Positions 43,696 through 51,762 of a stretch of 64,000 nucleotides of DNA are shown here, one piece after another (within the stretch, counting starts at the first letter, position 1; the number at the start of each line of letters is the position of its first letter). The DNA is from Psychrobacillus sp. OK028 (GTDB lineage Bacteria; Bacillota; Bacilli; Bacillales_A; Planococcaceae). The notes beneath the pieces are model-generated. The model saw nothing but the letters and a program-made list of their open reading frames with translations. It had not been told where the DNA came from and ran no database searches. Made by a program: the position numbers and the translations under genes. The DNA lies in NCBI RefSeq assembly GCF_900103605.1, contig NZ_FNHY01000003.1:394753-458752 (forward strand). Reading direction: 5' to 3'.

Positions 43696-43768
43696 TTCAA
43701 CTAAACTGCCGCGTTAGTTCAATTAGAAAAAAGTTGCAGATTGCAGCTCTATAATCTACAACTAACGC
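43696..43768 (-). repeat. Cassette repeat, GTTGCAGATT-centre variant
   Basis: TTCAACTAAACTGCCGCG left, GTTGCAGATT...AATCTACAAC centre, ending in AACTAACGC. Confidence 0.7.
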
Positions 43769-44102
43769 TCACCTTCAGAGGATGTGTTATTCCCATAAAC
43801 ATCGATAATGATTTTTTTAGCAATTTTTTTAACTTATACTTTTTCTTCGACCCAAACTCCCACTTCATCACCAGCTCTAAAACCACCATTCAAACTATCA
43901 CTCTTACCTTCTATTTCGGTATCTTCAGTAAGAAATATTTCATAAGTAGGCCAATCATCCATAGGATTAGAAGCAGGTACGTTGATAATTAGGCTAGTTT
44001 CCTTAACGGCTAGTATATATCCTTTATAATCACTTGATTCATTTAGAATCCAAACTAATAAACAAATATGGTTATGATAAAGATAGTCAGAAGTTTCTTC
44101 AA
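43762..44102 (-). pseudogene. DUF3221-like lipoprotein, broken by frameshift and stop
   Basis: A TTG at 44100-44102 behind GGGGGGAAC starts a signal-like segment (KKLLTIFIITIFVY) that stops. The main body lies in the next frame: SSDYKGYILAVKETSLIINV and GGFRAGDEVGVWVEE, resembling DUF3221 OB-fold lipoproteins. It is interrupted by one TAA and ends at TAG 43762-43764 at the repeat. Two or more lesions indicate real decay. Confidence 0.6.
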
Positions 44103-44174
44103 GTGTTCCCCCCTTGTATTACTCTTAATTGACAAATGATTCAGATTTAAAATTGTTACATTCTTAAATGCTCT

Positions 44175-44202
44175 TATTAAACTAAACTGCTGCGTTAGCA
44201 AG
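44175..44202 (-). repeat. Cassette repeat, left half
   Basis: TTAAACTAAACTGCTGCGTT and AGCAAG; no right half before the MFS gene. Confidence 0.7.
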
Positions 44203-44298
44203 AAAAGGTTTTTCTCGAAAAAATATTTTATGGTAAGATGTTTAGGTCGTGTATCTACTATCTGACACATTTACATTCATCTAAGAAAAGAGGTATTT

Positions 44299-45489
44299 AT
44301 GCACTCCACAAAATTATCCAAGCGACACTGGTTGCTCATCTTAACGCTTTCTTTATTAACATTTGTTCTCGGGACAAGCGAATTTGTTATTGTCGGAATC
44401 TTAACCGATATTTCAGCTAGTCTTCAAATGACAAATGCAAAAGCAGGCACACTCGTTTCTGCGTTTGCAATTACGTTTGCTATCGCCACACCACTAGTGA
44501 TGTCAGCAACAAGTCATTTTCCAAAGCGTAAATGGATGTTGTTTTTGATAGGTTCTTTCATCGTCCTGAATGCTTTGTGTATAATCTCGACAAGCTATAC
44601 CACGCTGCTAGCACTTCGGATTATGACAGCAATTGTAACAGGAGTATTAATCTCTCTAGCCATGATTGTTGCTAGTGAAACCATGCCGATTAAAAGACGC
44701 GGACTTGCTATATCATTCGTTTTCGGTGGTTTCACACTTGCAAATGTTGTTGGAGTGCCTGTTGGTATTGTCATTGCCGATTCGTATGGCTGGAATGCCA
44801 CTTTCATGTTAACTACCTTCCTAGGAGGGTTGGCGTTTTTGGCATCCTATTTCGTCTTGCCTAATAAGCTCAGCCAAATACGCAGTTCAATACGGGATCA
44901 ATTTTCTTTAATGACCAACCCAAGAATTTTGATGGCTTTTTTCATTCCTGCTCTAGGATTTGGAGCAACTTATACCGCCTTTACGTACCTTGTTCCTATC
45001 TTGAAGGGAATGGAAGTACCAAATCATTCAATTAGTTTAATCTTATTTGGTTACGGATTTATTTCCATTTTCAGCAACATCCTCGCCGGTAAAATTGCCA
45101 ACCATAATGCAATTGGTCGCCTTCGGTTTGTTTTTCTCGTGCAGGCATTTGTTCTGACAAGTTTATTTTGGACTACAAATCATTTTATTTTAGGACTGGT
45201 AAACATTGGCTTGATGTCGTTAATGGCCATCCTCTTAACAACTTCTACTCAGCTTTATTTAATAGACCTCGCCGGAATTTATCAGCCAAAAGCAACAGGT
45301 CTCGCTGCTTCACTTATGCCAGTGGCAAGCAACGTAGGTATCGCTTTTGGTTCTGCATTAGGCGGAATTGTGTACCATCAAGGGAATTTAATGAATATAA
45401 CATGGGTCGGTGGGATAGTTGCAGTCTGTGCAAGTCTTCTAACTTTCTTTAGTCATCGTTTAGATCAAAAACAAAAGAAATCAGCTTAA
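44299..45489 (+). CDS. MFS drug/sugar exporter (DHA1 type)
   Basis: The 396-residue protein has 12 predicted helices, an N-terminal motif LLTFVLGTSEFVIVGIL (DHA1 signature), the ASETMPIKRRGLAIS loop and GFTLANVVGVPVG (motif C-like). It is an inner-membrane proton-driven exporter of an unknown compound. The start follows AAGAGG. It reads opposite to the cassettes and has its own terminator, so it may be a separate insertion. Confidence 0.9.
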   Translation: MHSTKLSKRHWLLILTLSLLTFVLGTSEFVIVGILTDISASLQMTNAKAGTLVSAFAITFAIATPLVMSATSHFPKRKWMLFLIGSFIVLNALCIISTSYTTLLALRIMTAIVTGVLISLAMIVASETMPIKRRGLAISFVFGGFTLANVVGVPVGIVIADSYGWNATFMLTTFLGGLAFLASYFVLPNKLSQIRSSIRDQFSLMTNPRILMAFFIPALGFGATYTAFTYLVPILKGMEVPNHSISLILFGYGFISIFSNILAGKIANHNAIGRLRFVFLVQAFVLTSLFWTTNHFILGLVNIGLMSLMAILLTTSTQLYLIDLAGIYQPKATGLAASLMPVASNVGIAFGSALGGIVYHQGNLMNITWVGGIVAVCASLLTFFSHRLDQKQKKSA

Positions 45490-45570
45490 AAGGTAAGCAA
45501 CAAACGAAAGCCATGCTTCCTATTGTATATCCAGAAGAACCAAAATCTTTTCATGCCTAGAAATTAAAAA

Positions 45571-45614
45571 AAGAAGTATCAAGGACGTTTAGTTTTTCTT
45601 TGATACTTCTTTTT
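45571..45614 (+). terminator. Terminator after the MFS gene
   Basis: AAGAAGTATCAA and TTGATACTTCTT arms, then TTTT. Confidence 0.85.
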
Positions 45615-45761
45615 AACAAACAAATACTGCTTACTCTTATTTATAATGTAATTTTTTGCTTCCTAAGAAATGGGAGTTTATATTTAACAATCAAATATAT
45701 GATCTTTAAGTCTAATTAAAAAAACCTCATTCAGTTATGATACTGTTCACCGTAAGTTATC

Positions 45762-45840
45762 TTCAACTATCCTGCTGCTTTAGTTCAATAAGAAAAAAGG
45801 CTTTACTCCTTCTTGAAGTAAAGCACCCGTTAGCTTAATA
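45762..45840 (-). repeat. Cassette repeat, GCTTTACT type
   Basis: TTCAACTATCCTGCTGC left, GGCTTTACTCC...AGTAAAGC centre, ACCCGTTAGCTTAATAAG right. Confidence 0.93.
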
Positions 45841-45865
45841 AGCGGGATGCTGATATTGTTTAGCC

Positions 45866-46246
45866 TCATAAGTTGACATTATGTTTGTTACCCTTTTTGT
45901 ATCTATTAGCTAACTTCAAAGAGAAAAACTGAGGAATCAAATTGAAAAAACTAACTAAGATTAATAATTGATATGGAGTTAGTGGTTTGAAATAGCCACC
46001 CCATCGTTCGTTCACTGTCATTTCGCTTATGAAATAAAATGAAATTATTACAGATAATATATTTCCAATAATAAGAGGGATGGAATTACTAAAGAGTTTG
46101 CCGAAGAAAGCGAGTAGTGAAGTCACTACAATCATAGTTAAATAGCCATGCATTGAACGGTTAGCAAAATCCTGGTGCATTGAAAAATAAACAAAAGGAA
46201 TGCAGTATAAACAGACAATCAGAATACCAATTACTATTTTTCTCAT
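45866..46246 (-). CDS. Four-helix membrane protein (cassette gene)
   Basis: The start at ATG 46244-46246 behind AGAGAGGTC gives 126 residues with helices at about 4-20, 32-52, 58-78 and 93-112. The loop NERWGGYFKPLTPYQ is charged. No family recognised. Confidence 0.6.
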   Translation of the reverse strand: MRKIVIGILIVCLYCIPFVYFSMHQDFANRSMHGYLTMIVVTSLLAFFGKLFSNSIPLIIGNILSVIISFYFISEMTVNERWGGYFKPLTPYQLLILVSFFNLIPQFFSLKLANRYKKGNKHNVNL

Positions 46247-46307
46247 ATTGTGACCTCTCTTTATATAGTTATAAATAGAAAAAATATATAGGTTGCGTGG
46301 GAAACTT

Positions 46308-46350
46308 GACACCCTGCTGCTTTTTTCGCTAAAGCACCCGTTAGTTGAAT
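46308..46350 (-). repeat. Cassette repeat, short copy without hairpin
   Basis: CACCCTGCTGC, T-rich linker, then CGCTAAAGCACCCG and TTAGTTGAATAAG. The left arm and centre are lost. Confidence 0.7.
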
Positions 46351-46358
46351 AAGATTCT

Positions 46359-46700
46359 TTAAATATAAACCATAAAAGTTCCGTCCTTTACATAACCATA
46401 AACCTTGATAGAATTACCTAATACCTCACCTGGAACGTGTATCTCTTTTAGGGTTTTCAACAATTTATTTTTCATTTCTTCACTTTCAAATTTAATTTCC
46501 AACCATTCAATTGTTTTATAGCTTTCCTTATTTCCATCTGTTTTGAAATGATGAAACCATTCTGCATCCCAATCACAAATATAATTAGTCTCAATATCCT
46601 TCTGTCGCCAATAGATAAGTTCTGGTATATCAATCATTGCTAACCAAATTTCTTCCCATTTTGTATCATTCATTAGACTTTGGTATCCAGCAAAACTCAT
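46359..46700 (-). CDS. DUF6678-like protein (cassette gene)
   Basis: The 113-residue cytoplasmic protein shows MNDTKWEEIWLAMIDIPE, EWFHHFKTDGNKESYKTIEW and VPGEVLGNSIKVYGYV, the pattern I associate with DUF6678. ATG start behind TAGGAGG. It resembles immunity-protein-like small domains; function unknown. Confidence 0.65.
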   Translation of the reverse strand: MSFAGYQSLMNDTKWEEIWLAMIDIPELIYWRQKDIETNYICDWDAEWFHHFKTDGNKESYKTIEWLEIKFESEEMKNKLLKTLKEIHVPGEVLGNSIKVYGYVKDGTFMVYI

Positions 46701-46728
46701 TTTTCGCCTCCTATTGTGTATTTTATAA

Positions 46729-46796
46729 TTAGCACTTTACTACTCCTTCTTGAAGTAAAGCACCCGTTAGTTTAATTACAATATTTCACAATGTGC
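46729..46796 (-). repeat. Cassette repeat, GCTTTACT type, left half missing
   Basis: CACTTTACTACTCC...AGTAAAGC, right ACCCGTTAGTTTAATTAC, followed by AATATTTCACAATGTG of the long type. Confidence 0.85.
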
Positions 46797-46868
46797 TTCG
46801 TTAGTCGTAATTGGAACAGGTGATAGTATATTAAAGTATGGCACCCATTCGTTTGAGAAAATTGAACC

Positions 46869-47207
46869 TCACTCAATTCTGCCAAACTTCTTATGTAGTC
46901 TGTCTTTACATTCATTCCAAGTAGGAATAGCTTCTGCTTCCCAATTAAATAATTCTAATTTATCTGCAATATTTCGTGATAGTTTCATTGCTTTTAAATG
47001 ATTACCATTATTTCGATAGACCTTCATATGTTCCTTGCTTTCCCATACTGTCAGAGTCCAGTATGTGTCCCATCCTTCTTTGTTAAAAGAAGAAAATTTT
47101 AATCCTTCTGCTTTTTTTGACTGAATAATCGATTTAATTGTATGAAAAGAAAAGCTAGCTAACTTTCGCTTACCTTTTAAATGCAACCTAGTAACTGAAA
47201 TATACAT
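46869..47207 (-). CDS. DUF3291/ABM-like heme-fold protein (cassette gene)
   Basis: The start at ATG 47205-47207 behind AGAAAGGACG gives 112 residues. The pattern (MYISVTRLHLKGKRKLASFS, GWDTYWTLTVWESKEHMKVY, HLKAMKLSRNIADKLEL) matches the DUF3291/spheroidene monooxygenase-like group, related to ABM folds. Reaction unknown. Confidence 0.7.
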   Translation of the reverse strand: MYISVTRLHLKGKRKLASFSFHTIKSIIQSKKAEGLKFSSFNKEGWDTYWTLTVWESKEHMKVYRNNGNHLKAMKLSRNIADKLELFNWEAEAIPTWNECKDRLHKKFGRIE

Positions 47208-47289
47208 ATCGTATTCGTCCTTTCTCATAAAAACTATAATAGTAATATTCCATTTATAGGTATGCAAATCCTTCTAGTAATGTTTTCTT

Positions 47290-47420
47290 CTTAAACTAAC
47301 CTGCCGCGTTAGTTTAAGTGTAACATTTCACAATGGATAGCCGAGATCTACCTGATGTTTTGGACAAAAAAATAGACCATCGAAAAATGGTCGTGTTTAA
47401 CTAAATACTAGCGTTATTTT
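47290..47420 (-). repeat. Cassette repeat, long type (GACCATC centre)
   Basis: TTAAACTAACCTGCCGCG left, GTGTAACATTTCACAA, AGACCATC...ATGGTC hairpin, right end AACTAAATACTAGCG. Confidence 0.9.
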
Positions 47421-47513
47421 ACATTTTTTAGTTAAATCATTATTCTACCTTGAAATTCTAACTATTAATATTGATAATAGAATTATAATATATAAATGGA
47501 AGGTAGTGGAATT

Positions 47514-47600
47514 ATGAAGCGTTTTTTTCGATTTATTGTAATGTTAACAGTGTTAGAGGGCGTTAATGAAGCGTTAGTAACTCACACGATTGGAATATAA
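47514..47600 (+). CDS. Possible 28-aa leader peptide
   Basis: ATG 47514-47516 behind GGAAGG opens MKRFFRFIVMLTVLEGVNEA and a few more residues. It ends four bases before the next start and may be a leader or non-functional. Confidence 0.3.
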   Translation: MKRFFRFIVMLTVLEGVNEALVTHTIGI

Positions 47601-47603
47601 CAT

Positions 47604-48086
47604 ATGAAACGTAAAAAACTTTTGTCATGCCTTCTTATAGGAGTTCTGTTAACCACAACTATTATTAGCGTAACTTGGGCTTACAACTTGAAACAAGAAT
47701 TGGATTCTTATAGACTTTTGGTAATAAATAGCCCTGAAAACTTAATCACACAATTCGAAGCTATTTTAGCATATGAAGAAGAAATTGTTCAGAATCAAAA
47801 TGATAAAGAACAAGAACAAATGTTAGAAAGCCATGTCGCTCTTACAGATGCATTGCTTTTGCATATGAATACTATGAGGGGCATTTTGATGCGGGAAATC
47901 AATCCAAGAGAAAACTATTCTAGGCTAGAAGATCAGATATTAAAAGAAATGGCTAATTTCCGGGAATTTTCGTCCCAGTCCGATAAAAGTGACAGTATTC
48001 ATGCTTTAAAAAATGCAATCGAAGAATACAAAGAATATATTATTCAGATTAAAAATGAAACCGGTATTGAAGAAGAAGTAATATAA
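47604..48086 (+). CDS. Signal-anchored helical protein
   Basis: The 160-residue protein has a basic start (MKRKKLL), one helix (SCLLIGVLLTTTIISVTWAY), then a mostly helical, acidic extracytoplasmic domain (AYEEEIVQNQNDKEQEQMLE). It reads opposite to the cassettes and ends in a terminator. No family recognised. Confidence 0.6.
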   Translation: MKRKKLLSCLLIGVLLTTTIISVTWAYNLKQELDSYRLLVINSPENLITQFEAILAYEEEIVQNQNDKEQEQMLESHVALTDALLLHMNTMRGILMREINPRENYSRLEDQILKEMANFREFSSQSDKSDSIHALKNAIEEYKEYIIQIKNETGIEEEVI

Positions 48087-48093
48087 ACCTACA

Positions 48094-48140
48094 AAAGAAG
48101 TTTCAGAGGAAGTTATTACTATCCTTTGTAACTTCTTTGT
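48094..48140 (+). terminator. Terminator after the 160-aa gene
   Basis: AAAGAAGTT and AACTTCTTT arms, then TGTTTAT. Confidence 0.6.
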
Positions 48141-48398
48141 TTATAAAAAATTATATTTGCTATCCCTATCCTCTGACCTACCGATATGGGACACACATAA
48201 AACACCTATGTAACTTGCCCAATCCCAAATTCTATTGCCTTTAGGTAGCCTAATTTTTCTTGGATACGCTCTTCTATAATAAAGCATATACTCCGCAATT
48301 ATTTGCATAACATTGACATTGCTTAAGGAATTTTTATACCCCCCTAATAAATAAAACTTCAACAGATAAAGCCTTAGCTTAACACCAGAATTTTGCAA
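48141..48398 (-). CDS. Small protein, possible cassette gene
   Basis: The 85-residue frame starts at TTG right beside the repeat, with no clear site. It has no signal; the C-terminal part (YYRRAYPRKIRLPKGNRIWD) is basic and aromatic. It could be a fragment of a larger gene. Low certainty. Confidence 0.4.
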   Translation of the reverse strand: MQNSGVKLRLYLLKFYLLGGYKNSLSNVNVMQIIAEYMLYYRRAYPRKIRLPKGNRIWDWASYIGVLCVSHIGRSEDRDSKYNFL

Positions 48399-48404
48399 GC
48401 TCTT

Positions 48405-48484
48405 ATTGAACTAACCTGCTTCTTTAGTTCAATAAGAAAAAAGGCTTTACTCCTTCTTGAAGTAAAGCACCCGTTAGTTAAAGA
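48405..48484 (-). repeat. Cassette repeat, GCTTTACT type
   Basis: TTGAACTAACCTGCTTC left, GGCTTTACTCC...AGTAAAGC centre, ACCCGTTAGTTAAAGAAG right. Confidence 0.93.
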
Positions 48485-48496
48485 AGAAAGTTAAAT

Positions 48497-48904
48497 CTAT
48501 CTATTTATACTTTTTGACATACCAATGGTAAATTTTTTAAACCCAAAGGTTTCATAATATGGTTCCAAACTTTCCACACACATTAGTTGAGGAATTACCC
48601 GATTTTGCTCACAATGGTGAATTATTCGATTCAAGATTTCTTTGCCGATTCCTTCGGACTGATAGCTTGGTAGAACACATAATCCACAAACTAATCCAGT
48701 AATTACACCATCTGAAATAACACGTCCCATACCCACTAATTGTCTTTCATCAAATGCGTAAATGGCGTACCAGCTTTGATTGCACATTCGTTCCAAATCA
48801 TTACTTGTTAATTTAAGTGAATTCCATCCTAAAGATTCATATAGGGTTAGTAATTGGTCAAAGCTAATAGGGGGTTCTGTCGTGTAATTTATATATTTCA
48901 CCAT
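48497..48904 (-). CDS. GNAT acetyltransferase (cassette gene)
   Basis: The 135-residue GNAT shows WYAIYAFDERQLVGMGRVIS, CVLPSYQSEGIGKEILNRII (acetyl-CoA loop QSEGIGK) and YYETFGFKKF. It resembles the GNAT at 24338 in length and layout. ATG behind CAGGAGG. Acceptor unknown. Confidence 0.88.
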   Translation of the reverse strand: MVKYINYTTEPPISFDQLLTLYESLGWNSLKLTSNDLERMCNQSWYAIYAFDERQLVGMGRVISDGVITGLVCGLCVLPSYQSEGIGKEILNRIIHHCEQNRVIPQLMCVESLEPYYETFGFKKFTIGMSKSINR

Positions 48905-48937
48905 ATAATTACCTCCTGAATTTTCTTCTCATTGCTT

Positions 48938-48970
48938 ATTCAACTAAACTGCCCTGTTAGTTCAAGAAGA
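48938..48970 (-). repeat. Cassette repeat, left half
   Basis: ATTCAACTAAACTGCCCTG and TTAGTTCAAG; the next stop is directly beside it. Confidence 0.7.
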
Positions 48971-48973
48971 ATA

Positions 48974-49630
48974 TTAGAGAAAACATTTAATCATTTTCTT
49001 CAAAGATTTTATCACTTCTATTAAAAAGGAAATAGAAGTTAGTGTGTCATACTCCACATCATCTAACGAATGATTTGCTCCATGAATTACTTCGATTTTA
49101 AAGGAAGTATGTTGTGCCATTTGTTCAACTTGTTCTGAATTGTAATGAGGGTCTTTGTCACCAATGACTAACAATCCTTCGTGATTACTCTTTAAAATTT
49201 CTTCATATATTCTTTCCAGTTTCAGTAAAGGGGTAAGTAATATCATCTTGGACTTCTTAAAAGCTTCTCTTTTCATAATTTCACTAACAACTGGAATTGT
49301 ACCAAGAGATTTCGCAAGAAAAATCGTTTCCTTGTAATGAAAATTATCTATAATATTATTTATAACGGGGTCAATATCATTCATAATGAATTTTTTTATA
49401 TCTTCGAATGATTGTTCAAATAATTCTTGTTCATATGAATAGTGAATTTGAACAACATCAATATTATTTTCAAGCATTACCATTGTAGCGTAATAGAGCA
49501 AGGGTTTTTCATAGGTATAACCAGTACCTGAAAACATAAAGCAAACATTTTTAGAACCTGTTTGAATATGCGTATACTCTATCTGTTTAAGACTATCATT
49601 TGTATCTACTTTGATTCTTTTACCCTTCAT
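48974..49630 (-). CDS. Alpha/beta hydrolase (cassette gene)
   Basis: The 218-residue protein has the alpha/beta-hydrolase core: NVCFMFSGTGYTYEK, the elbow FLAKSLGTIPV (Ser nucleophile in AKSLG), the acid in VIGDKDPHYN and the base in HGANHSLD. Serine esterase or similar; substrate unknown. ATG behind CAGGAG. Confidence 0.8.
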   Translation of the reverse strand: MKGKRIKVDTNDSLKQIEYTHIQTGSKNVCFMFSGTGYTYEKPLLYYATMVMLENNIDVVQIHYSYEQELFEQSFEDIKKFIMNDIDPVINNIIDNFHYKETIFLAKSLGTIPVVSEIMKREAFKKSKMILLTPLLKLERIYEEILKSNHEGLLVIGDKDPHYNSEQVEQMAQHTSFKIEVIHGANHSLDDVEYDTLTSISFLIEVIKSLKKMIKCFL

Positions 49631-49729
49631 AGATATTCTCCTGACTTTGAGTATCCATTTTTATTTTTACCTTTCTCATTAACTAAATCACTAAATTCAA
49701 CTTCGACATAATTGCGAGAAAACCTTCTT

Positions 49730-49808
49730 GTTAAACAAACCTGCCCCTAGTTCAATAAGAAAAAAGCTTTACTCCTTCTTGAAGTAAAGCACCCGTTAGT
49801 TAAATAAG
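49730..49808 (-). repeat. Cassette repeat, GCTTTACT type
   Basis: TTAAACAAACCTGCCCC left, AGCTTTACTCC...AGTAAAGC centre, ACCCGTTAGTTAAATAAG right. Confidence 0.92.
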
Positions 49809-49812
49809 AATA

Positions 49813-50034
49813 TTACTTTTTCTTTTTAATAGCCCAAATGGATAAAACCCATAGTATGATAACGCACACGATTAAAAATAATTTTAAAACAACAAGTTCA
49901 AATAAAATCATCAAAAATACTATAATACTAAACAAAATTGATAGAAATACTGACATTTTCACCTTACTTTGTTTAGCTAAGAAAAATTGCCATATACAAA
50001 GAACAATTCCTATTACAATCAATAAATTAGCCAC
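49813..50034 (-). CDS. Two- or three-helix small membrane protein (cassette gene)
   Basis: The GTG start at 50032-50034 lies behind GAGGTGAAG. The 73 residues are almost entirely hydrophobic helices (ANLLIVIGIVLCIWQFFLA, then VFLSILFSIIVFLMILFELV and FLIVCVIILWVLSIW) with a KKKK tail. Confidence 0.6.
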   Translation of the reverse strand: MANLLIVIGIVLCIWQFFLAKQSKVKMSVFLSILFSIIVFLMILFELVVLKLFLIVCVIILWVLSIWAIKKKK

Positions 50035-50206
50035 AATCTTCACCTCAATTATTCCATCTAATCAAACTCGACTTTACTTACAATCTAACATGAAACTATA
50101 ACTCATTAATTCAACAAAAGTGCTACCCTCAGACTTAAAGTTAGGAACCTCTCTCATTCCAAACTTACATATATTAACTTATTCACAATCAAAAAAAACC
50201 TTCTTC

Positions 50207-50236
50207 TTCAACTAAACTACCGCGTTAGTTCAATAG
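50207..50236 (-). repeat. Cassette repeat, left half
   Basis: TTCAACTAAACTACCGCG and TTAGTTCAAT. The stop of the McrC-like fragment is inside it. Confidence 0.7.
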
Positions 50237-50475
50237 GTTGTTTTCGCATAAAGTAACATACCTGCAACCGTTTCATCCGGCTCTTTTTTCCAATTATTTA
50301 TATATGTAAATATTTGATAAAGGTTACCGGATTTTTGTTTTGCAGCTCCCCCTTCAAATCGATTTGGTATGCTTGGTAAAAACTTCACCTTTGCTCCGAG
50401 TATATTACGATATTTTCGGATTAAATATCGGAAAAACGGCTTGTTTCCATGTTTGATTAGGAAACGAATAATTTA
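50230..50475 (-). pseudogene. Restriction endonuclease subunit (McrC-like) C-terminal fragment
   Basis: The open frame gives about 80 residues (ILGAKVKFLPSIPNRFEGGA, SGNLYQIFTYINNWKKEPDE, TVAGMLLYAKTTY) with the NLYQ..YI and AGMLLY features of McrC-type restriction proteins. There is no start codon, and the stop (TGA 50230-50232) is provided by the repeat, so the gene is cut at both ends. By-eye assignment. Confidence 0.55.
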
Positions 50476-50563
50476 TATTGAAGTGAACCATCATAAGTTG
50501 GATTGAAAAGTAGGGCACCATCAACAAATATAGGAAAATAAATAAAGTAAGGGGGAGTTTGGC

Positions 50564-51664
50564 TTGTTCCGCTTGGTTCTATTGTTCGGAATGACTTTAT
50601 TAGTCGGGTTGATTCCATTGAATTCTTATGAAACTTTTGCTCAAGAGGATTACGACAAAAGGGAGGTTGATTCTTTCCTGACAAAGTTGTTTGTTGATCG
50701 TAATGCCTTTCTTGTCAATGGGCTTCCTGAATCCATTAACAAGTATTATATCCATACGGAGAAGTTAAGCCGCTACGCTTATCAAATGGAATTAAGACGT
50801 GGAAAGTACATCAATACTTGGGCAGATAAACGTGGTATATCGCTTATAGGAGCAGAACCCAGCATTCGTATTACTCGTTTCAAAAAAAATGGGGATGTAG
50901 CGTATGTTTCCCTGATACAGATGGCCAAAATATCGTATGACTACAATACAGTTTATCCACCACCCCAATCCTTTGGTGTCGGTACGCGGCATGCTCTTAC
51001 ATTGAAGAAAATAGACGGTAATTGGATGGTATTAAAGGAATGGTATTTGGATCCGCTTGAAGAAAACTCAGAGTTAATAGCGGATTCACCAGTGGGCTTC
51101 CCTCATCTTTCTCCCGACAACGAAACTTCGCAGAATAAAGGGCGATATAATCGTGAACGTGCAGTGGCCTATGCCAATAAGTACGCGGGCCTAGCTTGGG
51201 GAGCCGGGAATAATAATCGTTACAATTCGAAATATATGGATTACACACCACTTGGCGGAGACTGTACCAACTTTGTATCCCAAGTTCTTGGCGACAAGGA
51301 GGAAGGCGGCGGCTTGCAGAAAACGCGCAATTGGAGAAGTGGAAGTAAAGCATGGGTACAAACGGATGCTTTTGAACATTTCTTGCTCTATTCCGGATAT
51401 GGACGTTTGATTGCAAAGGGGACATTTACAGAAGTTACTGAATCAAGCGACAAACATCCACATGGAGCAATCTCAACATTAAAGCCAGGTGACGTGATCG
51501 GCTACACGCTAGATGGAGATACGGACCATTTTTCGGTTGTGGTAGGGCAAGATGCTAACGGTTATCCGTTAGTGAATTCCCATACTGCGGATCGGTATCG
51601 TGTACCGTTTGACCTCGGCTGGGATAAAACAACGAAATATATCCTCGTTCATATCAATGATTAA
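50564..51664 (+). CDS. Exported amidase-domain protein (amidase_6 type)
   Basis: The 366-residue protein has an N-terminal signal (FRLVLLFGMTLLVGLIPLNS), a linker, and a C-terminal amidase_6/CHAP-like domain: YANKYAGLAWGAGNNNRY, the catalytic GGDCTNFVSQ, then DTDHFSVVVG and NSHTADRY. It probably acts on cell-wall peptide bonds outside the membrane. TTG start behind GGGGGAG. It is followed by a SpoVB-like flippase 98 bp later. Both read against the array. Confidence 0.85.
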   Translation: MFRLVLLFGMTLLVGLIPLNSYETFAQEDYDKREVDSFLTKLFVDRNAFLVNGLPESINKYYIHTEKLSRYAYQMELRRGKYINTWADKRGISLIGAEPSIRITRFKKNGDVAYVSLIQMAKISYDYNTVYPPPQSFGVGTRHALTLKKIDGNWMVLKEWYLDPLEENSELIADSPVGFPHLSPDNETSQNKGRYNRERAVAYANKYAGLAWGAGNNNRYNSKYMDYTPLGGDCTNFVSQVLGDKEEGGGLQKTRNWRSGSKAWVQTDAFEHFLLYSGYGRLIAKGTFTEVTESSDKHPHGAISTLKPGDVIGYTLDGDTDHFSVVVGQDANGYPLVNSHTADRYRVPFDLGWDKTTKYILVHIND

Positions 51665-51762
51665 TCGAAAAATCGAAAAAGGTCTTGGTAAAAAGTCTCC
51701 GTAGTCTACCTCTGTGATCTTGTTCATATAGTTATTAGGACAAGGTCACTTGGGGTGAAAAG

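Noticed and set aside
50098..50150. Further repeat remnant
   Set aside because: TTCAACAAAAGTGCTACCC and AAAGTTAGG are suggestive but too diverged to call.
50997..51425. Minus-strand 142-codon frame inside the amidase gene
   Set aside because: Lies wholly inside a well supported gene; Cys/His/Arg-rich composition is typical of an antisense shadow.
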